Program-made: the position numbers and the translations under genes
The notes under the pieces: generated by a model
What the model was told of the DNA's origin: nothing
The model's database searches: none
The model's input: the letters and a program-made list of their open reading frames with translations, nothing else
In this document: positions 27,103 through 35,833 of the stretch, piece after piece
Numbering within the stretch: position 1 is the stretch's first letter
How the letters are laid out: each line of letters opens with the position of its first letter
Assembly: GCF_003501885.1 (NCBI RefSeq)
Contig: NZ_QWFA01000046.1
Span: forward strand, 1 to 47,356
Source: Streptomyces globisporus
GTDB taxonomy: Bacteria; Actinomycetota; Actinomycetes; Streptomycetales; Streptomycetaceae
Direction of reading: 5' to 3'
DNA length: 47,356 nucleotides

Positions 27103-28982
27103 CCACGACCACCGACGACGCCTCGCTTCCCGCGGCCGAGGACGACGGCCTGCGGAAGGAGGGCCCGGGCGCGCCCGAACCACGGCCCTCCGGCGACCCG
27201 TTCGACCAGGACGACCTGCCCGCGCCGCCCGGGGCGACCCTGGCGCTGCTGTTCTCGCTGCTGGCCCCGATGCGCGGCCGGGTCGCGGTGGCGGCCCTGC
27301 TGCTGGTGGTGCAGCAGGTGGCGATGCAGGCGGGCCCTCTGCTCGTGGCGTACGCGATCGACAGCGGGGTTCCGGCGTTCCGGGACCACGACTACGGCCC
27401 GCTGGTCGCGGTCGCCGTCGGCTACGCGCTCTGCTCGGTCGGCGCGGGCGTCCTCCAGTACGGCTTCATCCGGGCGACCGCGCGGATCAACCAGGACGTC
27501 CTGCTGGAGCTGCGCGGCCGGATCTTCCGGCACGCGCAGGCGCTCAGCATCGACTTCCACGAGCGCTACACCTCGGGCCGGCTGATCTCGCGCTCGACGA
27601 CGGACGTGGAGTCGCTGCGGGAGCTGCTGAGCGAGGGGCTCCAGGAACTGATCGGCGTGGTCCTCTCGTTCGTGTCGATCGCCGTGGTGCTGCTCTGGCT
27701 GGACCTGGGGATCGGCGCGATCGCCACGCTCTCCTTCGTACCGCTGTATCTGATGGTCCGGATGTACCGGCGGCGGGCGTCCGTGGCGTTCACGGCGCGG
27801 TCCACGGCGATCGCGGCGGTGATCGTGAAGTTCGCGGAGACGATGAACGGCATCCGCCCGGTCCAGGCGTTCCGCCGGGAGCGGAGCAACGACGCCGCCT
27901 TCACGGAGCTGAACACCCGCCACGAGCGGTCGAACGGCGACGCGATCCTGGAGATGGCCCGCTATGTCGTCGGCTCCCGGCTGATCGCGAACACGGCGGT
28001 GGCCGGCATGGTGCTGTGGGGCGCCTACCGGGTGGCGGAGGGGACGCTGGCGCTGGGGGTGCTGGCGGCGGCGGTGCTGTATCTGCGCCGGCTGTACGAC
28101 CCGATCGACCGGCTGGGGATGTTCCTCAACTCCTACGAGTCGGCGGCGGCCTCGCTGACGAAGATCGCCGGCCTGCTGGCCCAGACGCCGAACGTCCCCG
28201 AGACCGACCACCCCACCGAACTGCCGCCGCGCTCGGGCGACCTCCCGGGCCGGGAGGTCGTGTTCGACGGGGTGCGGTTCGCCTACCGTACGGGCGGTGA
28301 GGTGCTGCCCGCCTTCGACCTGCGCATCCCGGCGGGCCGGACGGTGGCGGTCGTCGGCTCCACGGGCGCGGGCAAGTCGACGCTGGCCAAGCTGCTGGCC
28401 CGCTTCTACGACCCGACCGAGGGCCGGGTCCTGCTGGACGGCACGGACCTGCGCGACCTGTCCACCGCCGAGCTGCGCCGGGGCGTGGTGATGGTGACGC
28501 AGGAGGCGTTCCTGTTCTCCGGGACGGTCGCGGAGAACATCGCGATCGGCCGCCCGGACGCCACCCGCGAGGAGATCGAGCACGCCGCGAAGGCGATCGG
28601 CGCACACGACTTCATCGCGGCGCTCCCGGACGGCTATGACACCGACGTACGCAAGCGGGGCGGCCGGATCTCGGCGGGCCAGCGCCAGTTGGTGGCGTTC
28701 GCCCGCGCCCTGCTGGCGAACCCGTCGGTGCTGATCCTGGACGAGGCGACCAGCTCCCTGGACATCCCCGGCGAGCGCGCGGTCCAGCGGGCCATGGACA
28801 CGGTGCTGCACGGCCGCACGGCGGTGGTGATCGCCCACCGGCTCTCGACCGTGGAGATCGCGGACCGGGTGCTGGTGATGGAGCACGGCCGGATCGTGGA
28901 GGACGGCGCGCCCGCGGAACTGATCGGCGGGACGGGGCGGTTCGCGGGGCTGCACCGGACGTGGAGGGACAGCTTGAGCTGA
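27099..28982 (+). CDS. ABC exporter half-transporter, catalytic partner subunit
   Basis: The product is 627 aa with an exporter membrane domain (about 45-330) and a nucleotide-binding domain. Walker A is GSTGAGKST, Walker B is LILDEATSSLD with Glu549 intact, and the H-loop is IAHRLS. The signature is SAGQ (525-528) instead of SGGQ. This is complementary to the upstream subunit: the canonical site pairs this Glu with the partner's LSGGQ, and the degenerate site pairs the partner's Asp513 with this SAGQ. The N-terminal 45 residues are acidic and disordered. The substrate is unknown; such pairs export lipids, drugs or peptides. Confidence 0.94.
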   Translation: MTTTTDDASLPAAEDDGLRKEGPGAPEPRPSGDPFDQDDLPAPPGATLALLFSLLAPMRGRVAVAALLLVVQQVAMQAGPLLVAYAIDSGVPAFRDHDYGPLVAVAVGYALCSVGAGVLQYGFIRATARINQDVLLELRGRIFRHAQALSIDFHERYTSGRLISRSTTDVESLRELLSEGLQELIGVVLSFVSIAVVLLWLDLGIGAIATLSFVPLYLMVRMYRRRASVAFTARSTAIAAVIVKFAETMNGIRPVQAFRRERSNDAAFTELNTRHERSNGDAILEMARYVVGSRLIANTAVAGMVLWGAYRVAEGTLALGVLAAAVLYLRRLYDPIDRLGMFLNSYESAAASLTKIAGLLAQTPNVPETDHPTELPPRSGDLPGREVVFDGVRFAYRTGGEVLPAFDLRIPAGRTVAVVGSTGAGKSTLAKLLARFYDPTEGRVLLDGTDLRDLSTAELRRGVVMVTQEAFLFSGTVAENIAIGRPDATREEIEHAAKAIGAHDFIAALPDGYDTDVRKRGGRISAGQRQLVAFARALLANPSVLILDEATSSLDIPGERAVQRAMDTVLHGRTAVVIAHRLSTVEIADRVLVMEHGRIVEDGAPAELIGGTGRFAGLHRTWRDSLS

Positions 28983-29040
28983 GAGGGGGGCGGCGTCCGG
29001 GAGCCCCGGTTCCGGGGGCCCGCGCGCGGCGCCGGCGCGT

Positions 29041-29067
29041 CCGGCCCGGCCCCGGATGCCGGGCCGG
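29041..29067 (+). terminator. Hairpin after the ABC exporter pair
   Basis: A perfect 10-bp stem, CCGGCCCGGC/GCCGGGCCGG, with a 7-nt loop, lies 59 bp after the exporter stop and 37 bp before the lipid-kinase start. Confidence 0.5.
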
Positions 29068-29103
29068 GCGGCATCGTCGAGAATCGGACCGGAGGTGGTA
29101 CGC

Positions 29104-30420
29104 GTGACCGGTCGTCGGCCCTGGCGGGGAGCTGCCCGGTTCCTGGCCCGGTGCGCGCTGGTGGCGCTCGCGGCCGTGGTCGCGGTGCTGTGCCTCGCGC
29201 TCGTCGACGTCGGGGTGCTGGTCTTCGTCGCCGGGCTCGCGGGTCTTGTCCTGTCCGCCGCGGGCCTGTGGTGGCTGCTCTCCCTGCGCGGGCTGCCCCG
29301 CCTGCTGGGCGCCCTGCTCGCGGTCGCCGCGCCGGTGGCGGTGCTCGTGTACTACATCTGCCGGGGCGTCTGGGTCTGGGCGCTGCTCGCCCTGGTGCTG
29401 TACGGCCTGGCCCTGGTCTGCGGCCGGGCGGCGATGCGCGCGCACGGCAAGGCGTACGTGGTGCGCGGCCACGCCGGAAGGCGGCCGCGGCAGCCCTTCC
29501 TCATCATGAATCCGCGCTCCGGCGGCGGGAAGGTCGGCCGCTTCGGCCTCGTGGAGAAGGCCGAACGGCTCGGTGCGCGGGTGCACCTGCTCGACCCCGA
29601 GGGCGGCGGGACCGATGTGGAGGAGCTGGCGCGCGAGGCCGCCGCGAACGGTGCCGACCTGCTCGGCGTGGCCGGCGGTGACGGCACCCAGGCGCTGGTC
29701 GCGGGGGTCGCGGCCGATCACGGGCTGCCGTTCCTGGTGATCTCGGCGGGCACGCGCAACCACTTCGCCATGGACCTCGGCCTCGACCGCGCCGACCCGG
29801 CCCGCTGTCTGGACGCGCTGACCGACGGCGAGGAACTCCGCGTCGACCTGGGCATCGTGAACGGGCGGCCCTTCGTCAACACCGTGTCCTTCGGGGCGTA
29901 CGCGGATATCGTGCAGCAGCCCGAGTACCGCGACGCGAAAGCGGGGACCGCGCTCGCGCTGCTGCCCGACCTGCTCGGGGCGGAGGGCAGGCGCCTCGAC
30001 GCGGCCGTCGGCGCGAAGCTGCTCACCGGACAGCAGGCCGTCCTCGTCACCAACAACCCCTATGCCAGGCCCGATCCGCTCGCCGCGGGTCTGCGGCCGC
30101 GCCTGGACCGCGGCAAGCTCGGGGTGATCGCCGTGCGCGTGGAGGGCGCGGCCCAGGCCGCCGACCTCGCCGTGCGGGGCGCACACGCGCAGGGCGTCGT
30201 CTTCGCGACGGTGCGCGGAGTCGAGGTGTCGGCCCCGGAAGACGCGATTCCGGTCGCGGTGGACGGTGAGGCGCTGACGCTGCCCGCCCCGGTCGTCTGT
30301 ACGGTCCGCCACCGGGCCCTGCGCGTCCTGGTCCCCCGCACCCGGCCGGGCACGGTGGCGCCGGCTTCACCGCTGAACTGGCGCTGGATCACGGCGCTGG
30401 CCCTGGGGCGTGCGCGATGA
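29104..30420 (+). CDS. Membrane-bound diacylglycerol/lipid kinase family protein
   Basis: The product is 438 aa from GTG 29104, chosen for GGAGGTGG just upstream. About three or four membrane helices fill residues 10-110, followed by a DAGK catalytic domain: FLIMNPRSGGGKVGRFGLVE, then the nucleotide motif GVAGGDGTQALVAGVAADHG, then AGTRNHFAMDLGLD and FVNTVSFGAYADI. It probably phosphorylates diacylglycerol or a related lipid alcohol at the membrane. The added N-terminal membrane domain is unusual for DgkB-type soluble enzymes. It overlaps the PAP2 phosphatase gene (ATGA), pairing a lipid kinase with a lipid phosphatase. Confidence 0.9.
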   Translation: MTGRRPWRGAARFLARCALVALAAVVAVLCLALVDVGVLVFVAGLAGLVLSAAGLWWLLSLRGLPRLLGALLAVAAPVAVLVYYICRGVWVWALLALVLYGLALVCGRAAMRAHGKAYVVRGHAGRRPRQPFLIMNPRSGGGKVGRFGLVEKAERLGARVHLLDPEGGGTDVEELAREAAANGADLLGVAGGDGTQALVAGVAADHGLPFLVISAGTRNHFAMDLGLDRADPARCLDALTDGEELRVDLGIVNGRPFVNTVSFGAYADIVQQPEYRDAKAGTALALLPDLLGAEGRRLDAAVGAKLLTGQQAVLVTNNPYARPDPLAAGLRPRLDRGKLGVIAVRVEGAAQAADLAVRGAHAQGVVFATVRGVEVSAPEDAIPVAVDGEALTLPAPVVCTVRHRALRVLVPRTRPGTVAPASPLNWRWITALALGRAR

Positions 30421-31061
30421 GGGCGGCGGACGGGCACGGTGCCACCGGTGTTCCCCACGACGAGACGGGCGGGTCGCGCCGGGCCGGGCCCGTGGGGGCC
30501 ATCGTCGCCGCCGCGCTGCGCGACCTGCGCGCCATCGACGGTGCGGTGTACGCGGCGGTGGCCACGACGCCCACGCCCACGCTGGACACGGCGCTGCGGC
30601 GGCTGTCCCGGGCGGCCGACCACTCCAAGCTCTCGCTGGGCATCGCCGCGGGGCTCGCCGTCTTCCCCGGACGGCCCCGGCAGGCGGCCTGTGCGGGGCT
30701 CGGCGCGGTCGCCGTGGCCTCCGCCTCCGCGAACCTGCTCGCCAAACGCCTGGTCCGGCGGCGGCGCCCCGACCGGGAGGCGGCCCGGGTCACGGTCGCA
30801 CGCCAGGTCCCCATGCCCGCTTCCGCCTCCTTCCCGTCCGGCCACACCGCGTCGGCCGTCGCCTTCGCCATCGGAGCCGGCACCGTCCTGCCGGGGGCCC
30901 TGCTGCCGCTCTGGAGCCTGGCGAGCGCCGTCGCCTACTCCCGCGTCCACACCGGCGTGCACTACCCCGGCGACGTGACCGCGGGCGCGGCCCTCGGCGT
31001 CGCGAGCGCGGTCACGGCACGCCGGCTGCGCAGAGGTCTGTCTTGGGGAGGACCCTGCTGA
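30417..31061 (+). CDS. PAP2-family phosphatase
   Basis: The product is 214 aa. It has the three PAP2 motifs: KRLVRRRRPD, FPSGHTASAVAFA and SRVHTGVHYPGDV, with the catalytic His residues in the last two. The flanking helices indicate a membrane enzyme, although it has fewer helices than full PAP2 proteins and a polar N-terminus of about 25 residues. The likely substrate is phosphatidate, lyso-lipid phosphate or an isoprenyl diphosphate. Its start overlaps the lipid-kinase stop, so the two are probably made in a fixed ratio. Confidence 0.92.
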   Translation: MRAADGHGATGVPHDETGGSRRAGPVGAIVAAALRDLRAIDGAVYAAVATTPTPTLDTALRRLSRAADHSKLSLGIAAGLAVFPGRPRQAACAGLGAVAVASASANLLAKRLVRRRRPDREAARVTVARQVPMPASASFPSGHTASAVAFAIGAGTVLPGALLPLWSLASAVAYSRVHTGVHYPGDVTAGAALGVASAVTARRLRRGLSWGGPC

Positions 31062-31084
31062 CAGCGGGGAGCTGCACCCGGGGT

Positions 31085-31798
31085 TCAGGCCGTCTTCCGC
31101 GGTCCGCTGCGGCGGTACCCCTCCCAGATGGGGCCGCCCGCCGCGTCGAGGACCTCCGTGACCAGTGAGGTGAGGCTCTCCGGTGCGCCGCGCAGCGCGG
31201 CCCGCGCCGCCTCGTCCAGGCGCGCCGGAAGGTCCGGTGCGACCGGTTCGAGGCGCCGGGCCAGCCACTTGCCGCCGCCGAGCCACGTGCCGTGGGTCAG
31301 CAACGCCAGCTCGCCGGTCCGCCGGACGAGTTCGGCCACGACGAACAGCCGCTCCCCCACGTCCGTGACGGCGCCGAAGTCGTCGAGCAGGTCCGTCAGC
31401 GCGTACCGGGCGTCCTCGAGTGCCGTGTCGGTGACCGGGGGCGGGCCCGCGGCCGCGAGGCGTTTCGCCGTCTCCGCCATCCGTGCCCCTGTCCCGTCGG
31501 CGTCGAGCAGCAACGCCCCGTCGGCGCACATGCACAGCAGGGGCGATTTCCGCTGCGCGATCTCCGGGGTCACGAAGCCGTGCCAGGAGTCCTCGGTGTG
31601 CACGAACAGCTCCACCGGCCAGTCCCCGTACCGCAGGCTCTCGCGGTACGGGGCGGGCGGGCCGTCGAGCAGGACGACGACGTCCAGGTCGGACCGGGCG
31701 GTGCGGCGGCTCGTCAGGACACTGCCGCCGAGGAACGCGGCGCGGGCGTCGGGGTGGCGTTCCAGGACAAAGGCACGGGCAACATCGAGTACGTCCAT
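31085..31798 (-). CDS. Nucleotidyltransferase-fold protein
   Basis: The product is 237 aa. The N-terminal domain has the Pol-beta superfamily pattern FLGGSVLTSRRTARSDLDVV, with GGS at 24-26 and the acidic pair Asp37/Asp39. The third carboxylate position is probably Glu63 (WPVELFVH). The C-terminal half is helical. Related proteins modify antibiotics, RNA or proteins with nucleotides; the target here cannot be assigned. It converges with the PAP2 gene (23 bp between stops) and diverges from the SMI1/KNR4 gene, with 75 bp between starts. Confidence 0.82.
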   Translation of the reverse strand: MDVLDVARAFVLERHPDARAAFLGGSVLTSRRTARSDLDVVVLLDGPPAPYRESLRYGDWPVELFVHTEDSWHGFVTPEIAQRKSPLLCMCADGALLLDADGTGARMAETAKRLAAAGPPPVTDTALEDARYALTDLLDDFGAVTDVGERLFVVAELVRRTGELALLTHGTWLGGGKWLARRLEPVAPDLPARLDEAARAALRGAPESLTSLVTEVLDAAGGPIWEGYRRSGPRKTA

Positions 31799-31873
31799 CC
31801 CCCCACTCTGCCGGGCCCCGCGTGGGCCGGGCGTCGCGGGGCGCTGTCAGTGGCGGGTGGCAGCATCGGTCGT

Positions 31874-33775
31874 ATGACGGAGGCGACGCCATTCACCTGG
31901 GAACCGTTCCTGCGCGACTGGAGCGGGGAGTGGTCGGATTCCCTGTCCGACGACGGGACGCACGCGCGGGAGGACGAGACCGCGCGGCGGGATCGTTGGC
32001 TGGGGTTCCCGGCGGCGGCCGAGGACCGGATAGCGGCCCTGGAGGAGCGCCTCGGCCGGCGGATGCCCCCGTCGTACCGGGAGTTCCTCGCCGTCAGCGA
32101 CGGGTGGCGACACGCGGGCGGCTTCATCACCCTGCTGGCGGGGACCGGGGAGGCCCGCTGGCACAACGACGCGTCCGGGCTCGCGGCGATGTTCGAGGAG
32201 TACCTGGACGAGGACCCCACCCCCGAGGAGCTGCGGGACGTGGCGGTCTGGCGCCGCGGGCTCCAGCTCGACGTCGAGTCCGACGCGATGAGTGTCGTGC
32301 TGGATCCCGAGGACGTGGACGAGAACGGCGAGTGGGCCGTGTACACCTGGGCGAGCTGGCGGGCCGAACCGCCCGAGCGGTTCCCGGACTTCGCCACGTT
32401 CATGCGGGCCATGCACCGGGAGTTCCACCGCTTGCGGGCCCGTCCGGCGGACGGGGAGCCGGAGTTCGTCAACGCCACGGCGCGGCGGCTGGACGCCCAG
32501 GTGGAGGAGGCCCGGCTGTGGGCGCTGGGCGGCGACTGGGAGCGGGCCGGGCGGGCGCTGGACGAGGCGAAGGAGTACGGCAGACCGAGGGCCGACGGGC
32601 TGGGCGACCAGATACGCCGCCTGCTCGGGCAGACGGACCTGTCCTACCAGGACCTGGCGATCGACCCCCGGTACGCCGTCGAACTGCTCCCGCCGTTGGT
32701 CGCCGACTACGCGAGGCACCGACACCGGGACGACTCCGGGCTGAAGTACAGCCTGAGGGGAGCAACCGACGACGTGGTGGCGCTGGCGCACACGCTGCTG
32801 GAGCAGGTGCGCTCGGGCACGTACCGCTACACGGCGGCCGGGCCGTTCGGGGAGGCGGTCGACCGGGCCCGGGAGTCGGCGCGGTGGGGCGACACCGACG
32901 GGGCGTGGCGGACGATGCTGGACGCCCTGCCGCTGTGGCAGCCGCTGGGGCCCGACCATCTGGCGCCGCTGGGCTGGGTGGCCGATCCACTGCTCGGCCC
33001 GCTGCTGACCCCGGAGCGGGGCCGCGCGCTGCTGTCCGCTCCCAGGGGCGGGCAGGCGGGCGAGCCACGGGGCGAGGCGACCCCTTCCGATCCGACGGGC
33101 CTGTCCTGGCTCGCCGACCCGGACGCCCCCGGCGACCACACGTCCTACCGCTTCGTCCTGGTCGAAGGGGTGGAGCCGCAGGATCTGCCCGGACGCCTCG
33201 CGGACGGGACCGCGCTGGACGAGCCCATGACCTTCCACGAAGCGCACAGTCGGTCGCTCCGCGGGCGGCGGGAGTTCTCCGGATTCGAGGACAGGGCCCT
33301 CGTTGCGGTCGGCCGGGCAGGCGCTCGCTGGAGCTTCGCCTTCGACGGCAGCCGCCCGCGTCTCGCACCGCGGCTGTTCGTCTCTCCGGCCGCTGCCGCC
33401 TGCGCGGACGGCCGCGCTGTGGTCGTGTGGGGCGGTCTGCGGGACGGGCACGGGGACCCGTTCTTCCACCTCTCCGTGGCGCAGAGCGGTGCGGAGCTGT
33501 ACGCCTTCACGTACGCGGACGGAGAGGTGCGGCGGACGGGGCCGATCCCACCGGCCCTGGACCCGGGCCGGTTCTTCACCTCCCGGATGGAGCCCGTCGG
33601 AACGGAGACGGCCATCGGGACGGAACGGGCGCTGCTGGAGGCGATAGCCGGCGAGTTCGGAGTCCATCTGCCGCGCCACGCGATCACGTGGGGGCGGCTG
33701 CACATGTTCACCACCCGCTCCTGGATCCGGCCGCCGCAGGACGGGGAGACTTTCACCGTGACCAGGTTCGAGTGA
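31874..33775 (+). CDS. SMI1/KNR4 domain protein with long uncharacterised C-terminus
   Basis: The product is 633 aa. Residues about 45-170 form a SMI1/KNR4 fold (IAALEERLGRRMPPSYREFL, AVSDGWRHAGGFITL, then DFATFMRAMHREFHRL). This superfamily includes immunity proteins of polymorphic-toxin systems and cell-wall signalling adaptors. The remainder has an alpha-helical repeat-like middle (250-400) and a beta-rich end (430-633; RWSFAFDGSRP, ADGRAVVVWGG) that I do not recognise. The length is far above the approximately 150 aa of typical immunity proteins. There is no signal peptide. No toxin gene lies beside it. Confidence 0.75.
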   Translation: MTEATPFTWEPFLRDWSGEWSDSLSDDGTHAREDETARRDRWLGFPAAAEDRIAALEERLGRRMPPSYREFLAVSDGWRHAGGFITLLAGTGEARWHNDASGLAAMFEEYLDEDPTPEELRDVAVWRRGLQLDVESDAMSVVLDPEDVDENGEWAVYTWASWRAEPPERFPDFATFMRAMHREFHRLRARPADGEPEFVNATARRLDAQVEEARLWALGGDWERAGRALDEAKEYGRPRADGLGDQIRRLLGQTDLSYQDLAIDPRYAVELLPPLVADYARHRHRDDSGLKYSLRGATDDVVALAHTLLEQVRSGTYRYTAAGPFGEAVDRARESARWGDTDGAWRTMLDALPLWQPLGPDHLAPLGWVADPLLGPLLTPERGRALLSAPRGGQAGEPRGEATPSDPTGLSWLADPDAPGDHTSYRFVLVEGVEPQDLPGRLADGTALDEPMTFHEAHSRSLRGRREFSGFEDRALVAVGRAGARWSFAFDGSRPRLAPRLFVSPAAAACADGRAVVVWGGLRDGHGDPFFHLSVAQSGAELYAFTYADGEVRRTGPIPPALDPGRFFTSRMEPVGTETAIGTERALLEAIAGEFGVHLPRHAITWGRLHMFTTRSWIRPPQDGETFTVTRFE

Positions 33776-33862
33776 GGCCCGAACCGGCGGCGGCAGGGCG
33801 CTCGTACAGCGCGTAGACCGTGCACCGGCCCGGCCGGACCGGGCACGCGGGCGGGGCGGGTG

Positions 33863-33982
33863 CGATGCCGACGGGATTCGAACCCGCGGACGAGACGGGA
33901 CAGGTCCGCCCCTGCCTCATCGAGTCGCCGCGGGGTGGACCTCCCCCGCGACGATCGCCTTGGACCGCTCGGCCACGGCACC
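33863..33982 (-). tRNA. tRNA-Ser-like element with enlarged anticodon region, possibly a pseudogene
   Basis: On the minus strand, GGTGCCG and CGGCATC form a complete 7-bp acceptor stem (one G-U pair) with discriminator G. A D arm GCC GAGCGGTCCAA GGC and a full T arm GCGGG TTCGAAT CCCGT are present. The DNA between the D and T arms is 69 nt, about 34 more than in a normal class II serine tRNA. It folds as a long hairpin (ATCG/CGAT around GTCGC and GGGG/CCCC pairs) plus a variable-arm-like stem GGCAGG/CCTGTC. No 7-nt anticodon loop with U33 can be found, and CCA is not encoded. It is either a decayed tRNA or a tRNA-like RNA. Confidence 0.55.
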
Positions 33983-34060
33983 GCACCCTGCGGGACCACG
34001 TGATCCCGGTCCGCCGATCGTAGGGGCGCGGCCGGGTCCGGGCGACCGGATTCGCCGTCC

Positions 34061-35119
34061 TCACCCCGGCAGCAGCCGCACCGCCGCGTCCCGCAGCCGG
34101 GTGCGTTCCGTGCTCATGAAGCGGTGCAGGGTCCGGGAGGCGAACGCGGTCCGCTGGGCGCTGCGGCGGCGTTCGCGGTCGTAGGCGCGCAGGGCACCGG
34201 CGACGCCCGCCGGGCCCGGGAGCGCGGCGGCGAGTGCGCGGGTCAGGGCGTCGGCGTCAAGGATCGCGGTGCAGGCGCCCTGGCCCAGGTTGGGCGTCAT
34301 GGCGTGGGCCGCGTCGCCGACCAGCGCCACCCGGCCCGAGGCGGCGGTGGAGACGAAGGACGGCAGTGCCGGGTGCAGGTGGCGCATCTCGTAGCGGATC
34401 CAGGTCGCCGGATCGGTGGCGGCCAGGATGCGCGGGATCGGGTCGTGCCAGCCGGCGAAGAGGCCGCGCAGCTCGTCGGCCGTGGTGGCCTCGGGGGCGG
34501 TGGCGTACCAGTTGGTGCGGCCCGGTTCGACCGGGGTCAGCCCGAAGAAGCGGCCGCTCCCCCAGGTCTCGCCGTGCACCGGACTCTCGATGTCGGCGAT
34601 GCCGATCCAGGCGACGGTGCCGACCTCGCGCGGGCCGCTGCGGTCGCCGAAGCGGGCGGTGCGGACGGCGCTGCGGATGCCGTCGGCGCCGATCACCAGG
34701 TCCTGCCCGGCGGCGAGGGCGTCCACGTCGGTGACCCGCTCGCCGAGTTTGACCGGTACGTCACCGAAGGCGTCCAGGCCCGCGAGCAGTGCGTCGAGCA
34801 AGTACGGGCGGGAGATGAGGAGTTCGGGGCGGCCCGCCCTGCGTTCGATGCGTTCCAGCGGGAGGCGGGCGATCGACGTGCCGTCCGGGGTGCGGATGTG
34901 CGCGTCGCGGTAGGGCACGGCGTGCTCGCGCAGGGCGTCGCCGACACCGAGGCGGTCGAGCGCGGACTGTGCGGTGGGGTGGATGCCGAAGGCCGCTCCG
35001 TACCGCTCCAGTTCCGTGCGGCGCTCCAGCACCGTCACGCTCCAGCCCGCGCGGCGGAGGCCGATCGCGGTCGCCAGTCCGCCGATGCCTGCGCCGACCA
35101 CCGTCGCCGTCCCTGTCAT
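34061..35119 (-). CDS. FAD-dependent aromatic-type monooxygenase
   Basis: The product is 352 aa from ATG 35119, with GGGAG upstream. It has an N-terminal Rossmann motif VVGAGIGGLATAIGLRRAG, the DG motif LVIGADGIRSAVR, and the second FAD motif VALVGDAAHAMTPNLGQGAC. This is the class A flavoprotein hydroxylase fold (PHBH-like), acting on an aromatic or cyclic substrate with NAD(P)H and oxygen. It is divergently transcribed from the TetR gene across a 14-bp palindrome, a classic arrangement for a repressor and its detoxifying or catabolic target. A product role in resistance to a phenolic or polyketide is inference. Confidence 0.92.
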   Translation of the reverse strand: MTGTATVVGAGIGGLATAIGLRRAGWSVTVLERRTELERYGAAFGIHPTAQSALDRLGVGDALREHAVPYRDAHIRTPDGTSIARLPLERIERRAGRPELLISRPYLLDALLAGLDAFGDVPVKLGERVTDVDALAAGQDLVIGADGIRSAVRTARFGDRSGPREVGTVAWIGIADIESPVHGETWGSGRFFGLTPVEPGRTNWYATAPEATTADELRGLFAGWHDPIPRILAATDPATWIRYEMRHLHPALPSFVSTAASGRVALVGDAAHAMTPNLGQGACTAILDADALTRALAAALPGPAGVAGALRAYDRERRRSAQRTAFASRTLHRFMSTERTRLRDAAVRLLPG

Positions 35120-35166
35120 GTCGCGCTCCCGAAGCTCGTAGGCCCCACCCGAAAGAACCACCACAT

Positions 35167-35180
35167 CCGTGGTACCACGG
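35167..35180. promoter_or_regulatory. Palindromic operator candidate for the TetR regulator
   Basis: CCGTGGTACCACGG is a perfect 14-bp palindrome in the 123-bp divergent intergenic region, with partial symmetry extending to 35161-35186. TAGTAT at 35187-35192, just downstream, is a likely -10 for the TetR gene. Binding here would block both divergent promoters. Confidence 0.65.
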
Positions 35181-35242
35181 CTGGGGTAGTATCGGCAAGG
35201 ACGGGCAGCGGATACGAGGCGGGGACGAGGGAGCGAGCGCGG

Positions 35243-35833
35243 GTGAATCCGGACCGGCGGGACCGGCTGCGGGACGCGGCGATCGAGGTGCTGGCCCGGG
35301 ACGGCGGGCGCGGGCTGACGCACCGAGCCGTGGACCAGGCCGCCGAGGTGCCTTCCGGCACCACCAAGAACTACTTCCCGACCCGGGACGCCGTCCTCCG
35401 CGCGGTGGCGGAGCGCTGCCTGGAGCAGTACCTGGCGCTCACCGAACAGCTAACCGCCGGCCCGGGCCCCGCGGACCGCGAGGGGCTGGTGGCCCTCTTC
35501 CGCTCGCTCCTGGAGAACGTCGCGGGGCCGGGGCGCGCCCGTCTCCTCGCGGTGCTGGAGCTCCAGGCCGAGGCGACCCGGCGACCCTGGCTCTCCGGCA
35601 TCCTCGACCCGATGGCGAGCGGCGACTTCGCGGGCTTCGAGCTGGCCCAGCGCGCCGCCGGACTGCCCGTGACCCCGCAGCGGGCCGCCGTCGTGACCCT
35701 CGCCCTGCACGCGGCGGTCCCGCACCTCCTGACGGAAGGGCCCGGCACGCTCGCGGCGGCGGGGCTCGACGACCCGGACCGCTTCGTGCGCGACCTCCTG
35801 GACACGGTGTACCCACCGGACTCGACCGCCTGA
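35243..35833 (+). CDS. TetR-family transcriptional regulator
   Basis: The product is 196 aa from GTG 35243. The N-terminal helix-turn-helix reads LRDAAIEVLARDGGRGLTHR then VDQAAEVPSGTTKNYFPTRD, a standard TetR DNA-binding domain. The C-terminal helical domain would bind a small ligand and dimerise. It most likely represses itself and the divergent FAD monooxygenase through the palindrome at 35167-35180. A weak hairpin GATCCC/GGGATC (35846-35860) follows the gene. Confidence 0.94.
   Translation: MNPDRRDRLRDAAIEVLARDGGRGLTHRAVDQAAEVPSGTTKNYFPTRDAVLRAVAERCLEQYLALTEQLTAGPGPADREGLVALFRSLLENVAGPGRARLLAVLELQAEATRRPWLSGILDPMASGDFAGFELAQRAAGLPVTPQRAAVVTLALHAAVPHLLTEGPGTLAAAGLDDPDRFVRDLLDTVYPPDSTA

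Noticed and set aside
33820..34023. 67-residue plus-strand frame across the tRNA-like element
   Set aside because: Coincides with the complement of the tRNA-like structure and has no ribosome site or homology.
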